Assembly (NCBI GenBank): GCA_003519585.1
Contig: DOWL01000199.1
Location: 1-5,126 of the forward strand
DNA length: 5,126 nt
DNA from: Nocardioides sp.
GTDB lineage: Bacteria > Actinomycetota > Actinomycetes > Propionibacteriales > Nocardioidaceae
Reading direction: 5' to 3'
Positions 1-5,064 of this stretch are shown in pieces. A program made the translations under genes and the position numbers. Below the pieces are notes generated by a model. That model saw only the letters and a list, made by a program, of their open reading frames with translations. It did no database searches and had not been told where the DNA came from. Within the stretch, counting starts at the first letter, position 1. Each line of letters starts with the position of its first letter.

Positions 1-383
1 GCAATCCCGGCCCCGGCGGTTGGGCCTGGGCGCTCTCCGAGGCCGAGTTCGCCTCGGGTCACGAGGCCGTCTCCACCAATCAGCGGATGGAGATCCGGGC
101 CGCGCTCGAGGCGGTCACGTCCCTGTCCGGCCCGCTCCTGGTCGTCTCCGACTCGACGTATGTCGTGAACTGCTTCCGCGACCGCTGGTACGACGGCTGG
201 CTGGACCGCGGGTGGACCACCTCGGCCCGCAAGCCGGTGGCCAACCGCGACCTGTGGGAGCCACTCATCTCGCAGGTGACCGAGCGCGGCGACGTCGCGT
301 TCCAGTGGGTGAAGGGCCACTCGGGGCATGCGATGAACGATTACGTCGACCGCTTGGCGGTGGCGGCGGCCAAGGGCGGCTGA
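1..383 (+). CDS. rnhA: Ribonuclease HI, 3' part (5' end outside window)
   Basis: Ribonuclease HI cuts the RNA strand of RNA-DNA hybrids in the cytoplasm (R-loops, Okazaki primers), using two metal ions. The reading frame is open from base 3 and ends with TGA at 381-383. It opens with NPGPGGWAW, which in E. coli RNase HI begins near residue 16, so about 15 residues, including the first catalytic Asp, lie left of the window. The other active-site residues are present: the Glu of NQRMEI (bases 90-92), the Asp of SDSTYV (150-152), the His of VKGH and the Asp of YVDRLA (348-350). The His-to-Asp spacing of 10 residues matches E. coli H124/D134. The C-terminus stops soon after the last helix, so no extra domain follows. 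The ATG at 87 is internal, because the conserved NPGPGG block lies upstream in the same frame. A 95-bp gap separates it from the sigma factor gene, which probably has its own promoter. Family assignment is firm; rnhA is the usual symbol. Confidence 0.93.
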   Translation, partial: NPGPGGWAWALSEAEFASGHEAVSTNQRMEIRAALEAVTSLSGPLLVVSDSTYVVNCFRDRWYDGWLDRGWTTSARKPVANRDLWEPLISQVTERGDVAFQWVKGHSGHAMNDYVDRLAVAAAKGG

Positions 384-413
384 GCTACCCGAACGGAGCT
401 GAGGCTCGGGCCG

Positions 414-443
414 GGCAACCTTGTGACGCTGTCAGCATGTCCC
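414..443 (+). promoter_or_regulatory. Candidate ECF-type promoter for the sigma factor operon
   Basis: GGCAACC (414-420) is followed, 17 bases later, by TGTCCC (438-443). This has the general form of ECF sigma promoters, with an AAC-containing -35 and a GTC-containing -10. Transcription would begin near 450, about 30 bases before the chosen ATG at 479. That fits autoregulation, which is common for ECF sigma genes. It rests on motif resemblance and position only; no similar copy was found elsewhere in the window. Confidence 0.33.
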
Positions 444-468
444 TATCCATGACGCACCAGTCGTGGGC

Positions 469-473
469 AGGAG
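469..473 (+). promoter_or_regulatory. Ribosome binding site deciding the sigma factor start
   Basis: AGGAG lies 5 bases before the ATG at 479. The in-frame upstream ATGs at 437 and 449 have no purine-rich Shine-Dalgarno sequence in front of them, so 479 is the preferred start. Confidence 0.7.
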
Positions 474-478
474 TCACC

Positions 479-991
479 ATGAGCTCGACCGAGAGCCTCT
501 CCGCAGGGGCGGAGTTCGCCGAGGCCACCGCGCGGATCGATTTCGACGCCTTCGTGGCCGCGACCTCGCGGCGACTCCTGTCGACGGCCTACCTCCTGAC
601 CGGTGACCACGGACGCGCCGAGGACCTGCTGCAGACCGCGCTGGCCAAGACCTGGCTCGCCTGGGCGCGGGTCGAGACGCCGGAGCCGTACGTGCGGCGT
701 GCGATGGTCAACACCTATGCGTCCTGGTGGCGACGACGGTGGCGCGACGAGCGGCCGACCGGCGATCTGCCGGACCAGGCGTACGTCGAGGAGAGCGCCG
801 ATCAGCACGACCTCTGGGTAGCGCTGCGCCGACTGCCTCGAGGACAGCGGGCGGTGCTCGTCCTCCGCTTCTACGAGGATCTGACCGAGGTCGAGACCGC
901 CCAGGTGCTCGGCTGCTCGGTCGGAACCGTGAAGAGCCAGAGCGCCAAGGGGATCGCAAAGCTGCGTCGTGACCCAGGACTGGAGCGATGA
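479..991 (+). CDS. SigE-family ECF RNA polymerase sigma factor
   Basis: A 170-residue extracytoplasmic-function sigma factor that would direct RNA polymerase to a small regulon, probably including its own operon. Sigma region 2 spans about residues 22-90 (FDAFVAATSRRLLSTAYLLT, then AEDLLQTALAKTWLAW, then YVRRAMVNTYASWWRRRW). Region 4 spans about 112-165, with LPRGQRAVLVLRFYEDLTE followed by the helix-turn-helix ETAQVLGCSVGTVKSQ, where SVGTVKSQ is the recognition helix. There is no sigma-1.1 or region 3 and no SnoaL-like C-terminal extension. The length and the 'TAYLLTGD...AEDLLQTAL' pattern are typical of the actinobacterial group usually labelled SigE family. The ATG at 479 has AGGAG five bases upstream. 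The frame stays open far upstream through the RNase HI gene, but that is an out-of-frame shadow of it. The stop TGA (989-991) overlaps the start of the next gene, implying translational coupling with a likely anti-sigma partner. The inducing signal cannot be read from the sequence. Confidence 0.93.
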   Translation: MSSTESLSAGAEFAEATARIDFDAFVAATSRRLLSTAYLLTGDHGRAEDLLQTALAKTWLAWARVETPEPYVRRAMVNTYASWWRRRWRDERPTGDLPDQAYVEESADQHDLWVALRRLPRGQRAVLVLRFYEDLTEVETAQVLGCSVGTVKSQSAKGIAKLRRDPGLER

Positions 992-1953
992 TGACGACCG
1001 AAGAATTGATCCGCGACACGCTGCACGGTCGCGCCGCCCTCATCCGTGATGGCGCGGTGCCGGCCCGGAGCTCAGCGGCCCAGGCCCAGGCCCGGGTGAT
1101 CCGGTCTCGACGCCGGGCAGCCATCGTGGCCGTTGCGGCTCTGGCCGTGGTCGGCGGCGCCGCCATGGTGCGGGTGTCGTCCGAGGACCGGGCGGACGGC
1201 CCGGATCCGGCCGACGTGGGCGACCTGGGCGACCGCGTGCTCTCGGTGCGTCAGTCGTTCGCCGGCCGGACCCTGATCGATTCAGCTGAGACCACGGGCG
1301 GTGCGGAACTGAGCCTGCGGGCCGGGAGTGCGCGGGGCACGCAGTGGCTGCTGGCCTGCAGCGGGGTCGGGTCGGAGTACTCCCTGCACGTCTCGGTCGA
1401 CGGACGCGAACAGCCACCGGCGCTGTGCGACCCGATGGCGGGTCTCGGCGACACCTCGTGGTTCATGGTTCCCCCGGCAGGGGCTGGCTTCGAGAGCGAT
1501 CTCCGGCTCTGGGTGACCGGCACGGGCGACGCGGAGCCGGTCGATCCGGCCGACGCGGTGCTGGGCGCGGCGGCATACGCGCTGCCCGAGCCCTACGCGA
1601 CGTTGGGCGGACATGACGTCTATCCGATCGAGGAGAACTTCGGGGCGGAGTGGCAGGTCCTGACCTTCGCCGAGTCCGAGGCCGGTGAGCGCTCGGTGAC
1701 CCTGGAGGTCCCGGCGCAGGAGGGCGCGACGATGCTCGACCTGCTCTCGAGCGGCACAGGCGAGGCGACCGTGCGCCTGGCGGTGGACGGCCGACGCGTG
1801 CGCACGGTGCCCGACGTGTACGTGCTCGGCGGCCGGTCTCTCGGCGACATGCTCACCGGCGGCGAGGCCCACCGGGTGACCCTGTGGATCCCTGAGGATG
1901 AGATACCGCCAGATGCTCTGCTCGCCGTGGTGGTCCGGGAACGGGTGCGCTGA
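988..1953 (+). CDS. Single-pass membrane protein, probable non-canonical anti-sigma factor
   Basis: A 321-residue protein with a short cytoplasmic N-terminus (1-43, ending in the basic stop-transfer SRRR), one membrane helix (about 44-60, AAIVAVAALAVVGGAAM) and an outer domain (about 61-321). Its position directly after an ECF sigma gene, with overlapping stop and start (ATGATGA), and its inside-out topology suggest it holds the sigma factor at the membrane. The N-terminus has no HxxxCxxC zinc anti-sigma motif; it has TTEELIRDTLHGRAA, a short helix-like segment seen in membrane partners of SigE-family sigmas. The outer part appears duplicated: residues 106-140 (ELSLRAG...SLHVSVDGRE) resemble 236-270 (SVTLEVP...TVRLAVDGRR), and 173-180 (RLWVTGTG) resembles 298-305 (TLWIPEDE). 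The only cysteines, C124 and C147, are both in the first copy and could form a disulfide. The start is uncertain: ATG at 988 lies 2 bases after GGAG (982-985), whereas ATG at 991 lies 5 bases after it. Numbering here is from 988. The role is inferred from context. Confidence 0.7.
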   Translation: MMTTEELIRDTLHGRAALIRDGAVPARSSAAQAQARVIRSRRRAAIVAVAALAVVGGAAMVRVSSEDRADGPDPADVGDLGDRVLSVRQSFAGRTLIDSAETTGGAELSLRAGSARGTQWLLACSGVGSEYSLHVSVDGREQPPALCDPMAGLGDTSWFMVPPAGAGFESDLRLWVTGTGDAEPVDPADAVLGAAAYALPEPYATLGGHDVYPIEENFGAEWQVLTFAESEAGERSVTLEVPAQEGATMLDLLSSGTGEATVRLAVDGRRVRTVPDVYVLGGRSLGDMLTGGEAHRVTLWIPEDEIPPDALLAVVVRERVR

Positions 1954-1986
1954 GGTCTCACGTCGAGTGCATCGACGACGGTGACC
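1954..1986. terminator. Candidate bidirectional terminator hairpin at convergent gene ends
   Basis: Directly after the stop at 1953 lies a bulged hairpin. CGTCGA (1961-1966) pairs with TCGACG (1972-1977) around the loop GTGCA. The outer arms CAC (1959-1961) and GGT (1954-1956) can alternatively pair with GTG (1981-1983) and ACC (1984-1986), leaving small bulges. It overlaps the last codons of the convergent membrane-protein gene and could end transcripts from both sides. There is no U-tract on either strand, which is usual in high-GC actinomycetes but lowers confidence. Confidence 0.35.
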
Positions 1987-2569
1987 CCTGCGACATGGAG
2001 CCGGGAGTGGGCGTCCGCCAGGCGAGGCTGCCGAAGCCGAGCACGAGCAGGACGTTGACCGCCACGGCCAACGTCTCGACGTTGGCGATGTGTGCGACCG
2101 GCCAGAGGACACCGGCGACCAGGACGAGCGCCCCCGCAGCTCGTGATCCGAGTCTGATGATCGCCGCGCCCATCAACACGAGCGCGAGTGGGAAGAACAG
2201 GCCGAGCGGCTTGATCAGGTTCGCGGCCCCGGACCGGTCGACCAGCTGGGTGTCGCCCAGCGACAGGTGGATGCTGTCGAAGCCGTAGGCGACCGCCCCC
2301 GCCGAGCCGATCAGGCCGGCGATGACGACGGCAATCCGCAGGAGCGACCCCGGCGGTAGCCAGGTCGCCACCCGGAGGGCCACGAAGCCGTAGAGGATCG
2401 ACGCGACCACGGCGAGCGCACCGGCCGTGGCGTCGTCCCACCCGCGGGCGGCGTACGTCGTGTCGGCGGCGAGGTAGGTCACGGGGGCGGCGATGAGGGA
2501 CGCCGTGAGGAGTCGTTGCTCGAGAGCACTGTGCGTGGTGGCAGGAGCTGAGCCGGTCGTGATGGTCAT
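1958..2569 (-). CDS. Six-helix integral membrane protein of unknown function
   Basis: A 203-residue protein that I cannot place in a named family. Hydrophobic segments suggest six membrane helices, at about residues 20-36, 48-68, 76-96, 118-138, 143-161 and 165-183. There is a polar N-terminal tail (TITTGSAPATTHSALEQR) and a Ser/Thr/Pro-rich C-terminal tail. The longest loop, about 97-117 (DSIHLSLGDTQLVDRSGAANLI), carries most of the charged residues between helices 3 and 4. I see no catalytic or nucleotide-binding motif. The ATG at 2567-2569 has a weak GAGG (CCTC on the plus strand, 2579-2582) nine bases upstream. The gene is divergent from the LuxR-type regulator across a 113-bp gap with strong inverted repeats, so it is a natural candidate target of that regulator (inference). 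Its 3' end meets the sigma operon convergently with 4 bp between stop codons. Coding status is well supported by G/C-rich third positions and coherent hydrophobic patterning. Confidence 0.82.
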   Translation of the reverse strand: MTITTGSAPATTHSALEQRLLTASLIAAPVTYLAADTTYAARGWDDATAGALAVVASILYGFVALRVATWLPPGSLLRIAVVIAGLIGSAGAVAYGFDSIHLSLGDTQLVDRSGAANLIKPLGLFFPLALVLMGAAIIRLGSRAAGALVLVAGVLWPVAHIANVETLAVAVNVLLVLGFGSLAWRTPTPGSMSQGSPSSMHST

Positions 2570-2607
2570 GCGACCGAGCCTCGGCGCTTGCCTGGGCCGG
2601 GCGCCAC

Positions 2608-2651
2608 GGGGACATCCCTGGAGTTGGGGTTTCAGGGATTGCCCTGTCCCC
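2608..2651. repeat. Nested inverted repeats in the divergent promoter region (operator candidate)
   Basis: Within the 113-bp gap between the divergent membrane-protein and LuxR-regulator genes, GGGGACA (2608-2614) is mirrored by TGTCCCC (2645-2651). Inside that pair, TCCCTG (2615-2620) is mirrored by CAGGGA (2633-2638). CAGGG (2633-2637) also forms a tighter palindrome with CCCTG (2642-2646) around ATTG. The symmetry centres lie about 60 bases before the first codon of either gene, a suitable place for a dimeric regulator. LuxR/NarL-type proteins bind short inverted repeats, so the adjacent regulator is the obvious candidate. No convincing -10/-35 pair was found in this GC-rich gap. Confidence 0.5.
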
Positions 2652-2682
2652 TGCGACGGCCGGCTGGTGCCACGATGCGGGG

Positions 2683-4092
2683 GTGACCGACTCCCGGCCG
2701 CGCGGTCTGGTGCCGTTGCTGGCGCTCAGCGCCGTACTGGTGCTCGTGACGGTGGGACTGGCTCAGGGCATCTGGTGGCCGAATCTGCACAACGGGCTGC
2801 TCGCGCTCTCCTGCGCCGGTGTCGGTGCCTATGTGCTCCATCAGCGACCGGGTCACCTGGAGGGCCGGCTGCTGGTCGTGACCGGGCTGGTGGAGGCGGT
2901 GATGTTCCTGGGCCGGCAGGTGGCTCATGCCGACACCGGCTCGTACGTCGAGTGGTGGGCATGGCTCGGCGCCTGGCTGGTGCCGGCGGTGATCTGCCTG
3001 GTCACCCTCTGGGTGCTGAACTTCCCCGACGGACGGCTCCCCTCGCCGCGCTGGCGCCCGGTGGCATGGGCGGTGGTCGGTGTGTCGCTGTTCTCGGCGG
3101 TACTGTCCGCGGGCTGGCCGGTGGGGTACGACCGGTCGGGGATCGAGACGCCGCATCCGCTGCACGAGAGCACGCCGGCCGTCGTCTCGACTTTGTGGGA
3201 CTGGGTCTCCCTGCCGTCCTTCGCCGCCTGCCAGGCGCTGTGGGTCGTCGTCCTGGTCGCGAGGTGGCGCACCGACCGGGCCTCGGCTCGCCAGGTGGCC
3301 TGGCTGCTGGTCGCCGCCTCGGTCTCGGTGGCCGCCCTCGTGGTGGGGCTCGTCGTGACCGGCTCGCCGCGTGCCGGGCTGCTCACCGTCGCGCTGGTGC
3401 CGGTCGCCGCTGGACTTGCGATCGTGCACGGCCAGCACGCCGCGGCGTACTCCGCTCTGACCTGGCTCTCCCGCAGCGGCGGCGACGCCCGCGAGCTGCC
3501 GGCCGGCCTCGCGCGGGCTGCCGCTGAGGCGCTGCGCGCGACGAGTGCCTCGGTCTGGCTGGGCACGGACGAGGGCATGCGGGCGGTCGGGCTGTGGCCC
3601 GAGACCGACGACGAGCCGGAGCCGGCCACGCCAGCGACGTTGGCGGCCACCCGCGGCGTCGTGGCGCGCGCCGTACGTCGCGGCGACGAGGTGGTCGGTG
3701 CGCTCGCCCTTGTGCGGCTCGATCCGCTGTCGCGGGCCGAGGAGCAGCTCGTGGACGATCTGGCGCGGCAGGCCGCGCTGGTGCTCGACCACCTCACCCT
3801 CACCGAGACCATCGCTCGGGAGCGCCGGGCCGGTCACCTCGACGGACTGACCGCTCGGGAGCGCGACGTGCTCGAACTCATCGCACTGGGCCGGTCGAAC
3901 TCCGCGATCTGCGAGGAGTTGCACCTCAGCGTCAAGACCGTCGAGCCGCTGGTGGGCAGCATCTTCGCCAAGCTCGGGCTGCACGCCGACTCGGCCAGCA
4001 ACCGGCGGGTGTTGGCGGCACTGGAGTACGTGCGCTCGGGCTCGTCAGCCGGTGCCGTGGCTCAGCTGTCGGGTCAGGTGTCGAAGGAGTAG
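2683..4092 (+). CDS. Membrane-bound LuxR-family regulator with histidine-kinase-like sensor
   Basis: A 469-residue predicted membrane-anchored transcription factor. Residues 9-250 hold about seven hydrophobic segments (roughly 9-30, 37-52, 63-80, 93-113, 126-144, 180-193, 205-248, the last probably two helices). Between them is NFPDGRLPSPRWRPVAW (113-129), a loop typical of actinobacterial NarL-type sensor kinases. Residues about 268-372 form a degenerate GAF-like domain (LPAGLARAAAEALRATSASVWLG ... GDEVVGALALVRLDPLSRAEEQLVDDLARQAALVLDHL), ending in the helix that normally leads into the kinase dimerisation helix. The kinase core is absent. Instead a LuxR helix-turn-helix follows at about 389-452 (GLTARERDVLELIALGRSNSAICEELHLSVKTVEPLVGSIFAKLGL), closest to regulators ending in 'RRVLAxLxYLR'. 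About 18 extra residues follow. The start is GTG at 2683 behind a weak GCGGGG; no better in-frame start lies nearby. It is divergent from a membrane-protein gene and overlaps the sulfotransferase 3' end by 19 bp. The likely role is sensing a membrane signal and regulating DNA directly; the signal is unknown. Confidence 0.85.
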   Translation: MTDSRPRGLVPLLALSAVLVLVTVGLAQGIWWPNLHNGLLALSCAGVGAYVLHQRPGHLEGRLLVVTGLVEAVMFLGRQVAHADTGSYVEWWAWLGAWLVPAVICLVTLWVLNFPDGRLPSPRWRPVAWAVVGVSLFSAVLSAGWPVGYDRSGIETPHPLHESTPAVVSTLWDWVSLPSFAACQALWVVVLVARWRTDRASARQVAWLLVAASVSVAALVVGLVVTGSPRAGLLTVALVPVAAGLAIVHGQHAAAYSALTWLSRSGGDARELPAGLARAAAEALRATSASVWLGTDEGMRAVGLWPETDDEPEPATPATLAATRGVVARAVRRGDEVVGALALVRLDPLSRAEEQLVDDLARQAALVLDHLTLTETIARERRAGHLDGLTARERDVLELIALGRSNSAICEELHLSVKTVEPLVGSIFAKLGLHADSASNRRVLAALEYVRSGSSAGAVAQLSGQVSKE

Positions 4093-4712
4093 CCGAACGC
4101 CTCGATGTCCGTGGCGAAGAGGGTCGCCACCCGCGCGCGCATCGCCGGGCGGAACTGCTCGCGCCACTCTCCCGAGCCGGTGCCCGCGCTGTTGCGCCTG
4201 GCCACGTCGGGCTCGGTCGCGCCCCATCGGTGGGCGATCCCGCTGAGGTCGATCTCGAGCCTCTCGGTGCGCCCGATGAAGTCGACCCGCCGACCGCGGT
4301 CGCGCAGGTAGTCGAGCTGCGGCCGGCGCAGGCGCTCGAAGCGGTCGGGGCCGTGCATGACGAAGCTCTCGAAGTCGGGGCACTCCCGCCGCACCCCGCT
4401 CCAGAACGGGTTGCGCGCGATCCGCGTGGCCACCTGATCGTTCCCACGTCCGGCCGCGTCGATGCGTCGGCTGATCATCGACCACCACGACCACATACGG
4501 GCCTAGGGATTGCGCACGAACCCGAACGACCAGTAGTCGGCCCAGTGGGGATGGTGCTGGAGGGTGTCGGCGTACGTCGCGTGCTTGCCTCCCCTGACCT
4601 CCAGAACGTTCCGGGCGTCGGGCAGGTGGGCGCGCAGCACGTGCTCGATGCTCTGGCCGCCGGTCTTCTGGACGTGCACGAACAGCAACCGCGCCTCGTC
4701 CGAGACCATCAC
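4074..4712 (-). pseudogene. PAPS-dependent sulfotransferase (family 2) interrupted by one in-frame TAG
   Basis: Cytoplasmic sulfotransferases of this type move a sulfuryl group from PAPS to a hydroxyl or amine, often on a sugar or lipid. The N-terminal part has LLFVHVQKTGGQSIEHVL (residues 9-26), the P-loop-like motif for the PAPS 5'-phosphosulfate. Residues 63-69 (FGFVRNP) begin the 3'-phosphate motif, normally FVRNPW-R---W. The next codon is TAG (CTA on the plus strand, 4503-4505), and the same frame continues ARMWSWWSMISRR to residue 212, with GRTERLEIDLSGI (a conserved C-terminal block) and the usual ending DIEAFGYSFDT. A single change from TGG to TAG therefore breaks an otherwise full-length gene. 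As read, it gives a 69-residue fragment lacking half the cofactor site and all the acceptor site. The start is GTG at 4712, 8 bases after GAGGAG; ATG at 4709 is possible. Alternatives are a sequencing error, readthrough, or reinitiation at ATG 4496. Its 3' end overlaps the convergent LuxR regulator gene by 19 bp. Confidence 0.85.
4503..4505 (-). other. In-frame TAG at the conserved Trp position of the sulfotransferase
   Basis: The plus strand reads CTA here, giving TAG on the coding strand between FVRNP and ARMWSWW. The family pattern at this place is NPW, so Trp (TGG, plus-strand CCA) is the expected codon. The difference is one base, T instead of C at 4504. Confidence 0.8.
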
Positions 4713-4720
4713 CGTTGCTT

Positions 4721-4726
4721 CTCCTC
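4721..4726 (-). promoter_or_regulatory. Ribosome binding site of the sulfotransferase gene
   Basis: The coding strand reads GAGGAG here (CTCCTC on the plus strand), 8 bases before GTG at 4712 and 11 bases before ATG at 4709. The spacing favours the GTG. A strong site in front of a broken gene suggests the break is recent. Confidence 0.6.
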
Positions 4727-4778
4727 GCCGTTCCCGACCTGCGACGGTACGAGCGGGCGAGCCCGGCTAGGCGGCTCA

Positions 4779-4821
4779 GAGCGCACGGTTGCGCTCGCTC
4801 GACTGCGTCGGGGAGCGACGC
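4779..4821. terminator. Paired GC-rich hairpins between tRNA-Ser and the sulfotransferase gene
   Basis: Two compact hairpins lie downstream of the tRNA on the minus strand and upstream of the sulfotransferase gene: GAGCGC (4779-4784) with GCGCTC (4791-4796), loop 6, and GCGTCG (4805-4810) with CGACGC (4816-4821), loop 5. They could end or process the tRNA transcript. Neither is followed by a U-tract, and six-base GC stems are common in DNA of this composition. The rest of 4713-4857 shows no gene. Confidence 0.3.
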
Positions 4822-4857
4822 GGCTGGCGACCTACTTGCGACGGGGTCTGACGTGAG

Positions 4858-4946
4858 TGGCGGAGGATAGGGGATTCGAACCCCTGAGGGCTGTTAACCC
4901 AACCCGCTTTCCAAGCGAGCGCCATAGGCCACTAGGCGAATCCTCC
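4858..4946 (-). tRNA. tRNA-Ser (anticodon GGA), with encoded CCA
   Basis: Read on the minus strand, the acceptor arm GGAGGAT pairs with ATCCTCC, followed by discriminator G and an encoded CCA (4858-4860). The D arm is GCC/GGC. The anticodon stem CTCGC pairs with GCGGG (one G-U pair) around loop TTGGAAA, with anticodon GGA at 4910-4912. The long class II variable arm (GGG...CCC) is diagnostic of serine, and the T arm is AGGGG-TTCGAAT-CCCCT. It decodes UCC and UCU codons. The 3' end without CCA would be 4861. Confidence 0.97.
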
Positions 4947-4953
4947 GCCGAGG

Positions 4954-4984
4954 AGGGTACCGGCCACCGACGCGGCGGGCCCAA
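4954..4984 (-). promoter_or_regulatory. Candidate promoter of tRNA-Ser
   Basis: On the minus strand, TTGGGC (4979-4984) and TACCCT (4954-4959) are 19 bases apart. The second is 7 bases before the mature tRNA 5' end at 4946. The position suits a housekeeping sigma promoter, though the spacer is one or two bases long. Confidence 0.38.
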
Positions 4985-5033
4985 TCGAGCACGACTCTGG
5001 ACCGATCGCGATCCGGCGGGCGTCGGCGTCGCG

Positions 5034-5063
5034 TTGGAGCGGCGTACGACGCTCACCTACACT
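5034..5063 (+). promoter_or_regulatory. Promoter of the SRP RNA gene
   Basis: A -35 box TTGGAG (5034-5039) and a -10 box TACACT (5058-5063) are separated by 18 bases. The predicted transcription start is near 5069-5071, at the 5' end of the SRP RNA. Matches to the housekeeping consensus are good for a high-GC genome. Confidence 0.6.
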
Positions 5064-5064
5064 C

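Noticed and set aside
388..410. CCCGA ... TCGGG inverted repeat after the RNase HI stop, as a terminator
   Set aside because: Only a 5-bp stem with a 13-base loop and no U-tract; too weak to call.
20..478. Open frame continuing upstream of the sigma factor ATG, which would make a 323-residue protein
   Set aside because: The upstream part is the RNase HI gene read in another frame (Arg/Gly/Pro-rich, no family pattern), and AGGAG marks the start at 479.
1620..2615. Minus-strand open frame (about 331 codons) across the membrane-protein gene
   Set aside because: It overlaps the well-patterned six-helix gene and the sigma-partner gene in another frame, and its translation is low-complexity Arg/Pro/Ser.
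2632..3984. Long minus-strand open frame (about 450 codons) opposite the LuxR regulator
   Set aside because: Composition is rich in Arg, His, Gln and Gly with no domain, and it mirrors the strongly patterned plus-strand gene; such shadows are expected at this G+C.
4074..4496. A separate 140-residue gene starting at ATG 4496 (minus)
   Set aside because: It is in the same frame as the upstream fragment and continues the sulfotransferase PAPS motif after one TAG; it has no RBS of its own.
3594..4856. Plus-strand open frame (about 420 codons) over the regulator 3' end, sulfotransferase and tRNA flank
   Set aside because: It runs through three unrelated loci in a shadow frame, and the real sulfotransferase reads on the minus strand with clear cofactor motifs.
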